In this document: piece after piece, positions 41,081-50,209 of the stretch
How positions within the stretch are numbered: position 1 is the first letter of the stretch
How the letters are laid out: every line of letters begins with the position of its first letter
Source of the DNA: JBFMAI01 sp040755725
Lineage (GTDB): Bacteria > Planctomycetota > Phycisphaerae > UBA1845 > Fen-1342
Length of the DNA: 64,000 nucleotides
Assembly: GCA_040755725.1 (NCBI GenBank)
Contig: JBFMAI010000040.1
Coordinates: forward strand, 310,001 to 374,000
Direction of reading: 5' to 3'
Program-made: the position numbers and the translations under genes
The notes under the pieces: generated by a model
Told to the model about the DNA's origin: nothing
What the model saw: the letters and a program-made list of their open reading frames with translations, nothing else
Database searches by the model: none

Positions 41081-41200
41081 GTATTCACGGTCGTGCGACA
41101 TGGGAGGGCGATCCCGGCACGCCGGGACTACCGAGCAGCGGCTCGCCAGGAGGCGCGCCCTCCCGGTCGGCGTCCCATGATCCTGAATGCCTATCTAGGA
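41081..41200 (+). repeat. Family A palindromic intergenic repeat, copy 4
   Basis: CGTATTCACGGTCGTGCGAC leads into TGGGAGGGCGATCCCGG. GCCCTCCCGG and GGCGTCCCATGATCCTGAAT close it. The end palindrome seen at 12306 is degraded here. It fills the gap between two minus-strand genes. Confidence 0.8.
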
Positions 41201-42361
41201 GTCGCCGCCGGCCTTCTCCGGGGCCACCGGCTGATCCGAAGGCCGTGCGGTCGGCTCCGCAGGCACCGGCGTCGGCCGGCCGGGCGTCCGCTCGGGGAGG
41301 CCCTTGCGCGCGGCCGTTGTGTACCGCAGGATCGGCACTTCGATCGTCTGATACTGCGGCTCGACCTTCTCCACGTGAATGACCAGCTTGCCGCCGGTCT
41401 CGGGGATTTCTTCCAGCGGCGGCAGGGTCACGCGAATCTGCCGGTAGCTCACTTGCCCGGCGGTCTGCGGCTCGGCCGGCAGAAGCTCGAACTTTACCGA
41501 TTCCGGGATCGCCTCGATCTTCGAAATCTCCACCGGCTCCTCCGTCCGGGATTGCAGGCGGATGACCTGCTGGGCCGGCCGGTCGCGGCCGGCGGCGACG
41601 TACAGTCGCGGCGGCGACGCGAACAATAGGGGCTGGGCATTGGCCGACACCTGAATGAGAACCTCGGGCGAAATCTCCAGCCCCGTGTCCAGGTGGACGA
41701 CCGTGCGGCTGAATCCGACGGGCAACGGCGGGCGGGTGGTGACGGTGAGGTCATAGGCCTTGCCGGGCTCGACCTCGGCGAGCTTCACGTCAAAGACGCC
41801 GAAGTCCTGATCGGGCTTCAGCTTCAGGTGCATGGGTTTCTCGTAGCGGTTCTCCAAACGCAGTGTCTGCGAGGCCGGTTTGTCGGTCCCGATCATCTGG
41901 AGATTCACGTTACTCGTCGGGCTGGCCAGATACAACGGCCGGACGTTCCCGCGGATCGGGACCGTGACCGAAGCATGGGCGGGGTCGTTGGTGGTCACGG
42001 TGACGGTCTTGTTAGCCCCGCCGAGGTACTTCTGCGTGTCGTAGGTGGCCGAGAAGGAGCTCGATTCGCCCGGCGCCAGCGGGCTCTTCGGCCGCGTGGC
42101 CAGCGTGCAGCCGCACCCGCTCCGGACGTCCACCGTCAGGGGAGCGCTCCCGACGTTCTTCACCGTGAACTCGCCCCGCGCGGGCTGCCCCTGCCAGACC
42201 TCGCCGAAGTTGAACTCCGTCGGCGTCAACTCGAGCTTCGGGCCCTCGCCGGAGACGACGACCGGTGCCGACGCGGGCGGTTCCGTCTGCCCCCACGCCC
42301 ATCCCATCCCCCCAAGCATTCCCGCCACAATCACCAATGCCGCCACTGAACGATGCCTCAT
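41195..42361 (-). CDS. Secreted DUF1573-domain protein
   Basis: The 388-residue protein has a signal peptide (MRHRSVAALVIVAGMLGGMG). A DUF1573 Ig-like domain follows, FNFGEVWQGQPARGEFTVKN near 50-70 and TVDVRSGCGCTLA near 76-88, whose SGCGCT motif is the family signature. The rest is a repeated beta-sandwich region ending in a Pro/Thr-rich tail (PERTPGRPTPVPAEP). Family proteins are extracytoplasmic and their function is not established. GGAGG precedes ATG 42361. The C-terminus overlaps the edge of a family A repeat. Confidence 0.85.
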   Translation of the reverse strand: MRHRSVAALVIVAGMLGGMGWAWGQTEPPASAPVVVSGEGPKLELTPTEFNFGEVWQGQPARGEFTVKNVGSAPLTVDVRSGCGCTLATRPKSPLAPGESSSFSATYDTQKYLGGANKTVTVTTNDPAHASVTVPIRGNVRPLYLASPTSNVNLQMIGTDKPASQTLRLENRYEKPMHLKLKPDQDFGVFDVKLAEVEPGKAYDLTVTTRPPLPVGFSRTVVHLDTGLEISPEVLIQVSANAQPLLFASPPRLYVAAGRDRPAQQVIRLQSRTEEPVEISKIEAIPESVKFELLPAEPQTAGQVSYRQIRVTLPPLEEIPETGGKLVIHVEKVEPQYQTIEVPILRYTTAARKGLPERTPGRPTPVPAEPTARPSDQPVAPEKAGGDS

Positions 42362-42431
42362 AATACGTATCCTCCGCGGCAAGCGGCCCGCCAGGCCGAT
42401 CTCGCCCATTGTGAACATGATAACAAGTCCA

Positions 42432-43559
42432 TCATGTCCCGTCCTTCAATTCCGCGTCCGCGGTCGTGGGAGCGGTCTCGGTCACGCGGCGGCGCAACTG
42501 CCCGCAGGCGGCGGCAATGTCCGGGCCGCGGGACGTTCGCAAGTGCGCGTTCACCCCGCCGCGCCGCAGCAGCGCCTGGAACTCGTACGCCGCCGGCCCG
42601 CTCGGCCGCCGAAACGGCAATCCCGGCACCGGATTGTACCGCAGCAGATTGACATTGCACCGCAGGCGGCGGGCAAGTCGCACCAGCTCCGTCGCGTGCC
42701 GTTCGAGCATGTTGACCCCATCCAGCAACGCGTACTCCAGCGTGACCTCACGTCCGGTTTTCTCGAAATAGTACGCACACGCGGCCAGGAGTTCACTGAT
42801 CGGGAACCGCGCCCCCGGTATGAGTTCGCGTCGCAAGTTGTCGTCCGGGGCGTGCAGCGACAGGGCGAGGTTGATCGGCAGGCCCTCGTCGGCGAGTCGG
42901 CGGATGCCCCGCGGCAGGCCGACGGTGCTGAGCGTGATCTTGCGGGCCCCAATGCCCAGGCCCCACGGGGCGTTAATGATCCGGATCGCCCCCAACACCG
43001 CGTCGTAGTTCGACAGGGGCTCCCCCATACCCATCAGGACGATGTTTGACAGACGCCCCGCGCCGGCGGCCGCGATGCGCTGCCGCGCGCGCAGCGCCTG
43101 TTCCACGATCTCGCCCGTGGTGAGTTGCCGCTCCAGACCGCCCAAGCCGCTGGCACAAAAGCGGCAGCCGATCGGGCAGCCGACCTGGGACGAGATGCAC
43201 GCCGTCTGCCGCTCGGCCTCGGGAATCCAAACGGTCTCCACGGACCGGTCGTCCGGCCACGTCAACAGCAGCTTGCACGTGCCGTCGGTCGAGACGGAGT
43301 CGGCGCTCAACCGGCTGCGGTACAAGTCGGCCTGGTCGTGCAGTCGGCCACGCAGGGCCTTGGGCAGGTTACTCAGCGCGTCGAAGGACTCGGCCCCCTT
43401 CGCGTAGATCCAGTCGGCGAGTTGGGACGCCCGATATTTCGGCTGCCCGAGTGACTCGACCCACGCCTCGAGCTCCGGCAACGTCAGGCCGAGCAAATGC
43501 ATGCGGTCGGGGGCCGGGGCACCGGGCCCCGTGCCCGTTTGGGCCACAGGGAGATCCAT
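42432..43559 (-). CDS. rlmN: 23S rRNA/tRNA adenine C2-methyltransferase RlmN
   Basis: This radical SAM enzyme methylates C2 of A2503 in 23S rRNA and A37 in some tRNAs. The 375-residue protein has the cluster motif CPIGCRFCASG near 127-137 and LMGMGEPLSNYDAV as the SAM-binding region. The first catalytic cysteine is in QTACISSQVG and the second near the C-terminus, in AAACGQLRRR. ATG 43559 follows GAGGAAC and gives MDLPVAQTG. The family N-terminal domain (LGLTLPELEAWVES) is complete. The gene stands alone. Confidence 0.94.
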   Translation of the reverse strand: MDLPVAQTGTGPGAPAPDRMHLLGLTLPELEAWVESLGQPKYRASQLADWIYAKGAESFDALSNLPKALRGRLHDQADLYRSRLSADSVSTDGTCKLLLTWPDDRSVETVWIPEAERQTACISSQVGCPIGCRFCASGLGGLERQLTTGEIVEQALRARQRIAAAGAGRLSNIVLMGMGEPLSNYDAVLGAIRIINAPWGLGIGARKITLSTVGLPRGIRRLADEGLPINLALSLHAPDDNLRRELIPGARFPISELLAACAYYFEKTGREVTLEYALLDGVNMLERHATELVRLARRLRCNVNLLRYNPVPGLPFRRPSGPAAYEFQALLRRGGVNAHLRTSRGPDIAAACGQLRRRVTETAPTTADAELKDGT

Positions 43560-43875
43560 CGGGGTTCCTCGTCGCCGCGTCGCGGCCGTCCGCGGGCGGC
43601 CCGCGCGTCCGGTAAGTCGGCCCGCCGAGGCGACGCGCATCGCAAACTCTGTAGTATAACGCGCCGCCGCACGCCGCACCCCCACGAAGTCGGCGCCGAT
43701 TCGCCGCATTGCGCTTGCAACCCCATCCGCGCGGGCCTATGCTCGGATAGAAGAGCTTGGTCGGTGTGCATTCGCCGGGGACGGCACGCCGTACGCTGCG
43801 GACCGTGGTCTGGTGCTTGGCCGAGTGGCCGGCGGAACGTGGCGTCCCAGCGACGCACCCCCAGGGAGGTCCGCG

Positions 43876-44955
43876 ATGAGTATCATTACGGGCAAGCGGC
43901 ACGGAGAACCGGTGGAGGCGCGCGTGACGAAGGCCGATCTCGACTGGCCGAACCTGGATTTCGGCTACCACAAGACGGATTTCAACATCCGCTACACGTG
44001 GCGCGACGGGGCCTGGAGCGCGGGGGAGCTCACCGCGGACGAAACGATCCCGATGCACATCGCGGCCACGTGCCTGCACTATGGGCAGGAGTGTTTCGAA
44101 GGGCTCAAGGCGTTCGAGACGCGCCGCGGCGACGTCGTCGTGTTCCGCATCGACGAAAACGCCCAGCGGCTCGTGCGCTCGTGCCGCAAGATCCTGATGG
44201 AGCCCGTACCGGAAGAGCTGTTCGTGGAAGCGGTGGACCGCGTCATCAACGCCAATCGCCGCTTCGTCCCGCCCTATGGCACCGGGGCCAGCCTCTACAT
44301 CCGCCCGCTCGTCATCGGGACCGGCCCGCAGGTCGGCGTGAAGCCCGCCACCGAGTTCATGTTCATCGTGCTGGTCACCCCCGTCGGCCCGTACTTCAAG
44401 ACCGGCTTCAAACCCGTCGACCTGGTCGTCGAGGAAGACGTGGACCGGGCGGCACCGCACGGCGTCGGCGACGTGAAGGTCGGCGGCAACTACGCCGCCG
44501 GTATCCGCGCCACCATGGCCGCCAAGAAGCGCGGCTTCACCGAAGTCCTCTATCTCGACGCGAAGGAGAAGCGCTGGATCGACGAATCCGGACCGGCCAA
44601 CTTCTTCGGCATCACGCCCGACGACCAGTACGTCACACCCGACAGCCCCTCGATCCTGCCGTCGATCACGAACAAGTCACTGATCACGCTGGCGGAGGAA
44701 ATCGGGTTGCGGCCGCAGCGGCGGCCGGTGAACGTCGAGGAGATCTTCACCTTCAAGGAAGCGGGCTGCTGCGGCACCGCGGCCGTCATCACCCCCGTCG
44801 GCTCGATCACCTACCGCGACCGCAAGGTCGTATACGCCAAGGACGGCCGCGCCGGGCGGTACTCGACGGAGCTGTACCAACGGCTCCGCGCGATCCAGCT
44901 CGGCGACGCGCCGGACAAGTACGGCTGGCTGCACAAGGTGCCGGACCCCACGTGA
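43876..44955 (+). CDS. ilvE: Branched-chain amino acid aminotransferase
   Basis: This is a fold-type IV PLP enzyme that transaminates Leu, Ile and Val with 2-oxoglutarate, the last step of their synthesis. The 359-residue protein has the eukaryotic-type II layout: HYGQECFEGLKAFETR near 70-85, RPLVIGTGPQVGV, then VKVGGNYAAGIRAT with the PLP lysine near residue 203, and TLAEEIG with GTAAVITPV near the end. The usual FG motifs are intact. ATG 43876 follows GGGAGG. Downstream a 646-base repeat-rich gap begins. Confidence 0.92.
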   Translation: MSIITGKRHGEPVEARVTKADLDWPNLDFGYHKTDFNIRYTWRDGAWSAGELTADETIPMHIAATCLHYGQECFEGLKAFETRRGDVVVFRIDENAQRLVRSCRKILMEPVPEELFVEAVDRVINANRRFVPPYGTGASLYIRPLVIGTGPQVGVKPATEFMFIVLVTPVGPYFKTGFKPVDLVVEEDVDRAAPHGVGDVKVGGNYAAGIRATMAAKKRGFTEVLYLDAKEKRWIDESGPANFFGITPDDQYVTPDSPSILPSITNKSLITLAEEIGLRPQRRPVNVEEIFTFKEAGCCGTAAVITPVGSITYRDRKVVYAKDGRAGRYSTELYQRLRAIQLGDAPDKYGWLHKVPDPT

Positions 44956-45063
44956 GCAACGCCGCCGCCGACACCGCCTCAGCGACAAACAGCCCCAGCC
45001 CGCCCGTCCCGTAGCGCCGGACCGGAGCCTGCCCGCCGCGCCGGGCCGTCATCGCTCACTGGC

Positions 45064-45104
45064 GCTGCTCCGTTCCCACGTGCGTACGTGCCCACGTTCC
45101 CACG
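45064..45104. repeat. Family E low-complexity repeat, intergenic copy
   Basis: It consists of GTTCCCACGTGCGTACG and GCCCACGTTCCCACGG units. They are the same units as in mnmA at 1741. Confidence 0.7.
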
Positions 45105-45154
45105 GCGGCGCGCGGAAGGGTTGGGCGAGGGTCGCGGCATGAGGGGCTGAGGGC

Positions 45155-45248
45155 GTGGGGAGCGTCGGCCGCCGGCCGGCATCGCGGGTCGGTGGATGGG
45201 ATGTGTTCACGCGATTTTGGTGGGGAGCGTCGGCCGCTGGCCGGGATC
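45155..45248. repeat. Direct repeat pair of 29 bases
   Basis: GTGGGGAGCGTCGGCCGCCG (45155) and GTGGGGAGCGTCGGCCGCTG (45220) are near-identical, 65 bases apart. The downstream nine bases also match in part. There is no third copy here. Confidence 0.6.
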
Positions 45249-45344
45249 GGGGGGCCGAGGGGCCGGGGGCGGCGGGGGTGGGGACTGGCCTGCGGGTGCT
45301 GGGCCCCGGCACCCGGCGGCATTTGCCTCAATCCCTCACTCCCT

Positions 45345-45415
45345 CAATCCCTCTTCCGCGTTCCCCGTTCCCCGTTCCCTGTTCCCCATTCCCACCTTCC
45401 CACGTTCCCACGTGT
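45345..45415. repeat. Family E composite repeat, intergenic copy
   Basis: A GTTCCCC/GTTCCC run is followed by CACCTTCCCACGTTCCCACG. This is the same order of unit types as in the second mnmA insert, reversed and complemented in part. Confidence 0.7.
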
Positions 45416-45601
45416 TCTTTCGGGACGCCGTAACGGCCGATTCGATAGGATGGAGTCAGACCGAGCCGCCGGGGTCGCCGTCACGTGCCGCAGTTCTGCC
45501 CGCGGGGGCGGGTGGCGTGTGGGGCCTCGGCGGAAGTCAGCGGTGGCACCGGCGTCCCGCCGGTGAAGCCCGGGCAAAACCGTCGGGAATGAGGTGGGAT
45601 C

Positions 45602-46525
45602 GTGAATAGCAAGCGCGTCGACGTGGCGTTTGTCGTCGTCTTGTGCATCGTGTGCGCATCCGCCGGCCCGGCAATGGGCCAGGCGTGCGACTGGTTGCGG
45701 GGCGACGGCATCCCCGGCGTGGACAATCCCGTCTACGCAGCAACAACCTGGGATCCCGACGCCGCCGGACCGGAGCCGGAGTTGTTGGTTGTCGGCGGGT
45801 ACTTCTCACTTGCCGGCGATGTAGTCGCAAACAGCATCGCGACCTGGGATGGGTCTCGTTGGAGTCCGTTGGGATCGGGGATAAACGGCGGTGTGCGTGC
45901 GCTGGCGGTCTACAACGGCGAGTTGATCGCGGGGGGCTCGTTCACCACTGCCGGCGGCGCAACGTGCAACCGCATCGCCCCGTGGGACGGGGCGAGTTGG
46001 CAGCCGCTGGGCACAGGCCTGACCGGTGGTTCTTCCCCGGACGTGGTGCGCGCCCTCGCAGCCCTTCCCAACGGCGACTTGGTCGCGGGCGGCGCATTCA
46101 CCAAGGCCGGAGCAGTAGCGTGCAACCGAATTGCGCGCTGGGACGGCGAGGTCTGGTCCTCATTCGGAACCGGGATGAGCGCCCACGTTTTCGCGTTGGC
46201 CACGCTTCCTGGGGACGACGTGATCGCAGGCGGCGCCTTCCGTACGGCCGGTGGCCAGGTGTCCTACTTCTTCGCCCACTGGGGCTGCGAGGTCTGCCCC
46301 GGCGACCTGAACTGCGACGGCGTCGTCAGCTTTGACGACATCAACCCGTTCGTCCTGGCGCTCTCGAACTGGACCGAGTGGCGGTTCACCTACACCGGCT
46401 GTCCAGAACGCAACGCCGACATCAATGGCGACGGCCAGTACGGCGGCCTGAACGGCTTCGGCGACATCAACCCCTTCGTCGAGCTCCTGGCGGGCTCCGG
46501 CGGCTATCCGATTCCGTGTCCGTGA
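45602..46525 (+). CDS. Secreted repeat protein with dockerin-like C-terminal tail
   Basis: The 307-residue protein has a signal peptide ending near PAMGQ. A kelch/delta-60-like repeated region follows (LVVGGYFSLAGDVVANSIAT, ELIAGGSFTTAGGATCNRIA, DLVAGGAFTKAGAVACNRIA). The C-terminal tail (about 238-300) has GDLNCDGVVSFDDINPFVLA, an intervening YTGCPERNADINGDG, and GFGDINPFVELLAG, two EF-hand-like calcium loops. The tail is shared with the M1 peptidase at 51084. It probably anchors or assembles secreted proteins. The start is GTG 45602. A 12-residue insertion lies in the second loop (GGLNGFG). Confidence 0.82.
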   Translation: MNSKRVDVAFVVVLCIVCASAGPAMGQACDWLRGDGIPGVDNPVYAATTWDPDAAGPEPELLVVGGYFSLAGDVVANSIATWDGSRWSPLGSGINGGVRALAVYNGELIAGGSFTTAGGATCNRIAPWDGASWQPLGTGLTGGSSPDVVRALAALPNGDLVAGGAFTKAGAVACNRIARWDGEVWSSFGTGMSAHVFALATLPGDDVIAGGAFRTAGGQVSYFFAHWGCEVCPGDLNCDGVVSFDDINPFVLALSNWTEWRFTYTGCPERNADINGDGQYGGLNGFGDINPFVELLAGSGGYPIPCP

Positions 46526-46560
46526 GACCCCGAGTACCACAGCCGTCCCCGCCTGTGATC

Positions 46561-46709
46561 CGCTCCCTCACGGTCGCGGCTCGGTAGGTGGCATGTCCGC
46601 GGCCTTGGGCGGACGGCTCGGTGCCGTACACCCAGCACGGCTGCGAAGACGCAGCCATGCCACCAGTGTTTCCCGAACCACGGCCAGTGCGGAGCCCGGC
46701 CTCTACGGC
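46561..46709. repeat. Family D composite repeat, copy 2
   Basis: It opens CTCCCTCACGGTCGCGGCTC and closes ACGGCCAGTGCGGAGCCCGG, matching the ends of the copy at 12395. Its interior has GGTGGCAT and ATGCCACC, an inverted pair. The distal end overlaps the rpsA stop codon region. Confidence 0.65.
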
Positions 46710-48487
46710 TCGTCCCGCTCCTCCGGCCTGTGGAAGATGTCGCCGAAGTGGCCGCCGAAGGCCTCGTCGCCCAGGCCGCCGCGCCGCTGCTTGCGTTCGC
46801 GGCGGCGGCTGTCCTCTTCGGGGTGCTCGCCGGGCTCGGTGGCCCACTCGGCCCGCTTCTTGGACAGGCCGATCTTCCGCTCGATGGTGTCGACGCGGAG
46901 AATCTTGACGTCCACTTCCTGGCCGATCTGGACCTCGTCCTGCGGGTTCTCGACCTTGTGGTCGGCGAGCTCGGAGACGTGCAGCAGGCCCTCCAGGTCG
47001 GGCTCCAGCTCGACGAACACGCCGAAGTTGGTGATCTTGGTGACTTTGCCGCGGACGACCATGCCGGGCTGGTAGCGCTCGGGGACGGCCCGCAGCCAGG
47101 GGTCTTCGGTCATCTGCTTCAGGCCCAGGCCGATCCGCATCTTCTCCTGGTCCACCGTCAGGACGACGCAGCGCACGCGGTCGCCCTTCTTGATGGCCTC
47201 GGAGGGGTGGCTGACCTTCTTGGTCCAGCTCATGTCGGACACGTGCAGCAGACCGTCGATGCCCTCTTCGATCTCGACGAACGCGCCGTAGTTGGTGAGG
47301 TTCCGGACCACGCCCTCGACCACGGTGCCCGGCGGGTACTTCTGGGCCACGGTCGTCCAGGGATTGACCTCGGTCTGTTTCATGCCGAGCGAGATTTCCT
47401 GCTTGTCCTTGTCCACATCGAGCACGACGACATCGACCATATCGCCGGGGTTGACCACCTCGGACGGGTGGTTGATGCGCCGGGTCCAGCTCATCTCGCT
47501 GATGTGGACCAGGCCCTCGACGCCGGGCTCCAGCTTCACGAAGGCGCCGTAGTTCATGATGTTGACGACTTCGCCGCGCACCCGCGTCCCGACCGGGTAG
47601 CGGTCGGCGACCCGCTCCCACGGGTTCTCTTCCTTCTGCTTGAGCCCCAGGGCGATCTTCTCGCGGTCGCGGTCGACCGCCAGCACCTTGACCTCGACCT
47701 CCTGGTCCACCTTCAGCATCTGGCTGGGGTGCTCGATGCGGTCCCAGGACATGTCGGTGATGTGCAGCAGGCCGTCGATGCCGCCCAGGTCCACGAACGC
47801 CCCGAAGTCCGCGATGTTCTTGACGATGCCCTTGCGAATCTGCCCGACCTCGATCTCTTCGAGCAGCCTGGCCTTCGCCCGCGCCCGCTCCTCCTCGACC
47901 AGCTTCCGCCGTGAAATGACGATATTGCGGCGTTCCGTGTCGATCTTGAGGACCTTGGACTCGATCTCCTGGCCGATGTACTCGCCAACGTCGGCCGGCC
48001 GGCGGATGTCCACCTGCGACGCGGGCAGGAACACGGGCACGCCGATGTCCACCAGCAGGCCGCCCTTGATCTTGCGCAGGACCCGGCCTTTGACGACGTC
48101 GCCCTCCTTGGTCGTCTCGACGATCCGCTTCCAGTTGAGGATGCGGTCGGCCCGGCGTTTGGACACGACGATCATGCCGGTCTCGTCGATGTCCTCGACG
48201 AGCACTTCGACATCATCGCCGACCTTCACCTGCGAAGCGTCGTCCCACTCGTCCAGCCCGACAATGCCCTCGCTCTTGAGTCCCACGTCGAGGACGGCCT
48301 CGTTGCCGCTGATGCCGACGATCTTGGCCTTCAGAATGGTGTCGAACTTCAGCCCCGCCCCGGACTTCTGCCCGACGGCCTGGTCGAGCAGGTCCTTGCT
48401 GGCCTCCTGGCCGAACGCGGCCCGGAATTCCGCCTGAATGTCCTCGTCCGTAACCTCAATGTCCTTGAAAACCGTCGGGTCGATCAT
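46703..48487 (-). CDS. rpsA: 30S ribosomal protein S1
   Basis: The 594-residue protein binds mRNA and brings it to the 30S subunit. It has six S1 RNA-binding domains; the last four show near-identical starts (RKGIVKNIADFGAFVDLGGI, RGEVVNIMNYGAFVKLEPGV, EGVVRNLTNYGAFVEIEEGI and RGKVTKITNFGVFVELEPDL). The first two are more diverged, as in other S1 proteins that interact with S2. The C-terminal tail is charged (SRRRERKQRRGGLG). ATG 48487 gives MIDPTVFKDIEVTDE. The last codons overlap a family D repeat end. Confidence 0.95.
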   Translation of the reverse strand: MIDPTVFKDIEVTDEDIQAEFRAAFGQEASKDLLDQAVGQKSGAGLKFDTILKAKIVGISGNEAVLDVGLKSEGIVGLDEWDDASQVKVGDDVEVLVEDIDETGMIVVSKRRADRILNWKRIVETTKEGDVVKGRVLRKIKGGLLVDIGVPVFLPASQVDIRRPADVGEYIGQEIESKVLKIDTERRNIVISRRKLVEEERARAKARLLEEIEVGQIRKGIVKNIADFGAFVDLGGIDGLLHITDMSWDRIEHPSQMLKVDQEVEVKVLAVDRDREKIALGLKQKEENPWERVADRYPVGTRVRGEVVNIMNYGAFVKLEPGVEGLVHISEMSWTRRINHPSEVVNPGDMVDVVVLDVDKDKQEISLGMKQTEVNPWTTVAQKYPPGTVVEGVVRNLTNYGAFVEIEEGIDGLLHVSDMSWTKKVSHPSEAIKKGDRVRCVVLTVDQEKMRIGLGLKQMTEDPWLRAVPERYQPGMVVRGKVTKITNFGVFVELEPDLEGLLHVSELADHKVENPQDEVQIGQEVDVKILRVDTIERKIGLSKKRAEWATEPGEHPEEDSRRRERKQRRGGLGDEAFGGHFGDIFHRPEERDEP

Positions 48488-48664
48488 CGAAGGGGCCCTT
48501 GCCCGCCGGTCCGCGGCACGCCTGACCATCAGACGGCCGGGGCGGGCGATCGTTCGTCGGGATGAGCAAGACGAAACAAGACCGTCTGTCTCGCGCCGGT
48601 CCGCCCGGCGCCGCTTGAGACAAGAGGTTCAGTATAGTCGCCCCTCGCCCCTGCCCGCAACACG

Positions 48665-49501
48665 TCAGCCAAGAATCAGCCGCAGGCCCGTCAGGGCCAG
48701 CATGGCTTGAAAACCATAGCGCAGCCAGCGCACCGGCAGCCGGTGCGTCAGGTCCGCCCCGCACCAGCCCCCCACGAGGGCCCCCGGCGCCAGCCACAGC
48801 GCCAGCCACCACCCCTTCCACGGGCTGACGGGGTTGGGCAGCCGCGTCACCGCATAGCTGAGCAGCGCCGCCGTTACCAGCGCGATGCCCACGACCATGA
48901 CGGTCGAGTTGGCAATGGCGTTGCGGATGCGAATGCCCAGGAGCTGCCGCTGCGCCGGCACGGCCCAGATGCCCCCGCCCACGCCCAGCAGGCCCCCGAC
49001 GAAGCCCGCCGGAAACCCCACGACCAAGCCATAGACCGCGCGGCGCGTCGGCATGGGGCTCGACGTGCGGAAGTACGTCTCCCCCCGGGCCGCGCACCAG
49101 TTCTGAAAGATTTCGGCGGCGACGATCAGCTCGAGAAAGACGCCAAAAACGCGGCGCAGCAGGGCGGTGCGCTCGCCGACCAATTGCGACGCCAGCATCA
49201 CCCCCGCCACCACACCGACGACCGTCAGCGGCAGGAGGCCCGGCAACGCACGATACACGACCGCGCCGGCGCGGGCGTGCCGTACCGCCGCCGGCAGCGA
49301 CAGGACGATGGACGTGCTGATCGCGGCCAGCTTGTATACGTGGAACGAATCCTGGCCGTAGGCGTCCCCGAGAAATATGACCATCGCCGGGATCATGATG
49401 ATCCCGCCCCCAATGCCGAACAGGCCCCCCAGCACGCCCGCTAGCGCGCCAACCCCTAGGAGCTCCAACTCCTGAAATAGACTGAACGCGATGAGGTCCA
49501 A
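48665..49501 (-). CDS. TauE/SafE-family membrane exporter
   Basis: The product has about 278 residues and eight predicted membrane helices. It has two family motifs, GGLFGIGGGIIMIPAMVIF near 22-40 and VGGLLGVGGGIWAVPAQRQL near 165, the twin GGGxGIGGGxxxxP signature of TauE/SafE. These proteins export or import sulfur-containing anions or sulfoacetate. The exact substrate is unknown. The frame extends upstream, but TTG 49501 is the best family-like start, with no clear ribosome binding site. It is divergent from the phosphatase-like gene. Confidence 0.83.
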   Translation of the reverse strand: MDLIAFSLFQELELLGVGALAGVLGGLFGIGGGIIMIPAMVIFLGDAYGQDSFHVYKLAAISTSIVLSLPAAVRHARAGAVVYRALPGLLPLTVVGVVAGVMLASQLVGERTALLRRVFGVFLELIVAAEIFQNWCAARGETYFRTSSPMPTRRAVYGLVVGFPAGFVGGLLGVGGGIWAVPAQRQLLGIRIRNAIANSTVMVVGIALVTAALLSYAVTRLPNPVSPWKGWWLALWLAPGALVGGWCGADLTHRLPVRWLRYGFQAMLALTGLRLILG

Positions 49502-49642
49502 CGGTGCGTCTCGCGCGGACCGGACGCCGCGGCGGGGGCCACAAGCGGGAACTTGCCACTGGGGCTCCGGCGGCGGGCGGCCGGGCTGTCCGGCCGCGCC
49601 GTGGGCACTATACTGCCTGCCGGCCGTGTTGAGGTCTGGTGC

Positions 49643-50209
49643 TTGAACCGATTCTCGCGTCAACGTGTTGGGGCGGCCGTCGCCCTCGCCGTCCTGCTCG
49701 CCGCCGGGACGGGTGTGGCCTGGTGGCAGGCGACCCGTTTGCCGAAGCGGTTTGCGCCGGTGGTTGAAGGGCGCCTGTACCGCAGCGGGGAGGTGAATCC
49801 CGCGCACCTTGCGCGACTGCGAGCGGACTACGGTGTCCGCCGGGTCATCTGCCTCCTGAATCCCAGCGCTCCGGTGACCCAAGTCGAGCGTGACGCCGCC
49901 CGCCGACTCGGCTTGGAGTGGCACAACGTCCCGCTGCCCGGCAACGGCGCCAGCACGCCCGCCGACCGCGAGCGGCTGCTCGCCCTGCTGACTGAGCCCA
50001 ACGCGCCGCCGACGTTGGTCCATTGCGCCGCCGGCGTCAACCGCACCGGTCTGGCCGTCGGCCTGTACCGGCTCCGCGCGCAGGGGTGGCCGCTGCCCGA
50101 TGTCATGGACGAGCTGCGCTCATTCGGCTTTGAAGACGAACCACAACACGAGAACCTCCGGCAGGCGTTGGCGGAGGCGGCGCAGGCGGCGCCGTCGGGC
50201 GGGCGGTGA
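49643..50209 (+). CDS. Membrane-anchored tyrosine/dual-specificity phosphatase-like protein
   Basis: The 188-residue protein has an N-terminal membrane helix (VGAAVALAVLLAAGTGVAWW). The phosphatase domain includes YRSGEVNPAHLARLRADYGV and VICLLNPSAPVTQVERD. The P-loop is VHCAAGVNRTG near 126-136 (HC-x5-R), with catalytic Cys near 128 and Arg near 133. The start is TTG 49643, with GAGG nine bases upstream. The substrate may be a phosphoprotein or phosphoinositide. Its stop overlaps the mntP start, which suggests co-expression with a manganese exporter; the connection is not understood. Confidence 0.8.
   Translation: MNRFSRQRVGAAVALAVLLAAGTGVAWWQATRLPKRFAPVVEGRLYRSGEVNPAHLARLRADYGVRRVICLLNPSAPVTQVERDAARRLGLEWHNVPLPGNGASTPADRERLLALLTEPNAPPTLVHCAAGVNRTGLAVGLYRLRAQGWPLPDVMDELRSFGFEDEPQHENLRQALAEAAQAAPSGGR

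Larger units (their letters stand above)
44956..45601. other. Intergenic region rich in repeats (646 bases)
   Basis: It holds two family E tracts (45064-45104 and 45345-45415), a 29-base direct repeat (GTGGGGAGCGTCGGCCGC, at 45155 and 45220), and a CGGTGGCACCGGCGTCCCGCCGGTG-type hairpin ending near 45565. No gene is recognised, although several open frames cross it. Confidence 0.6.
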
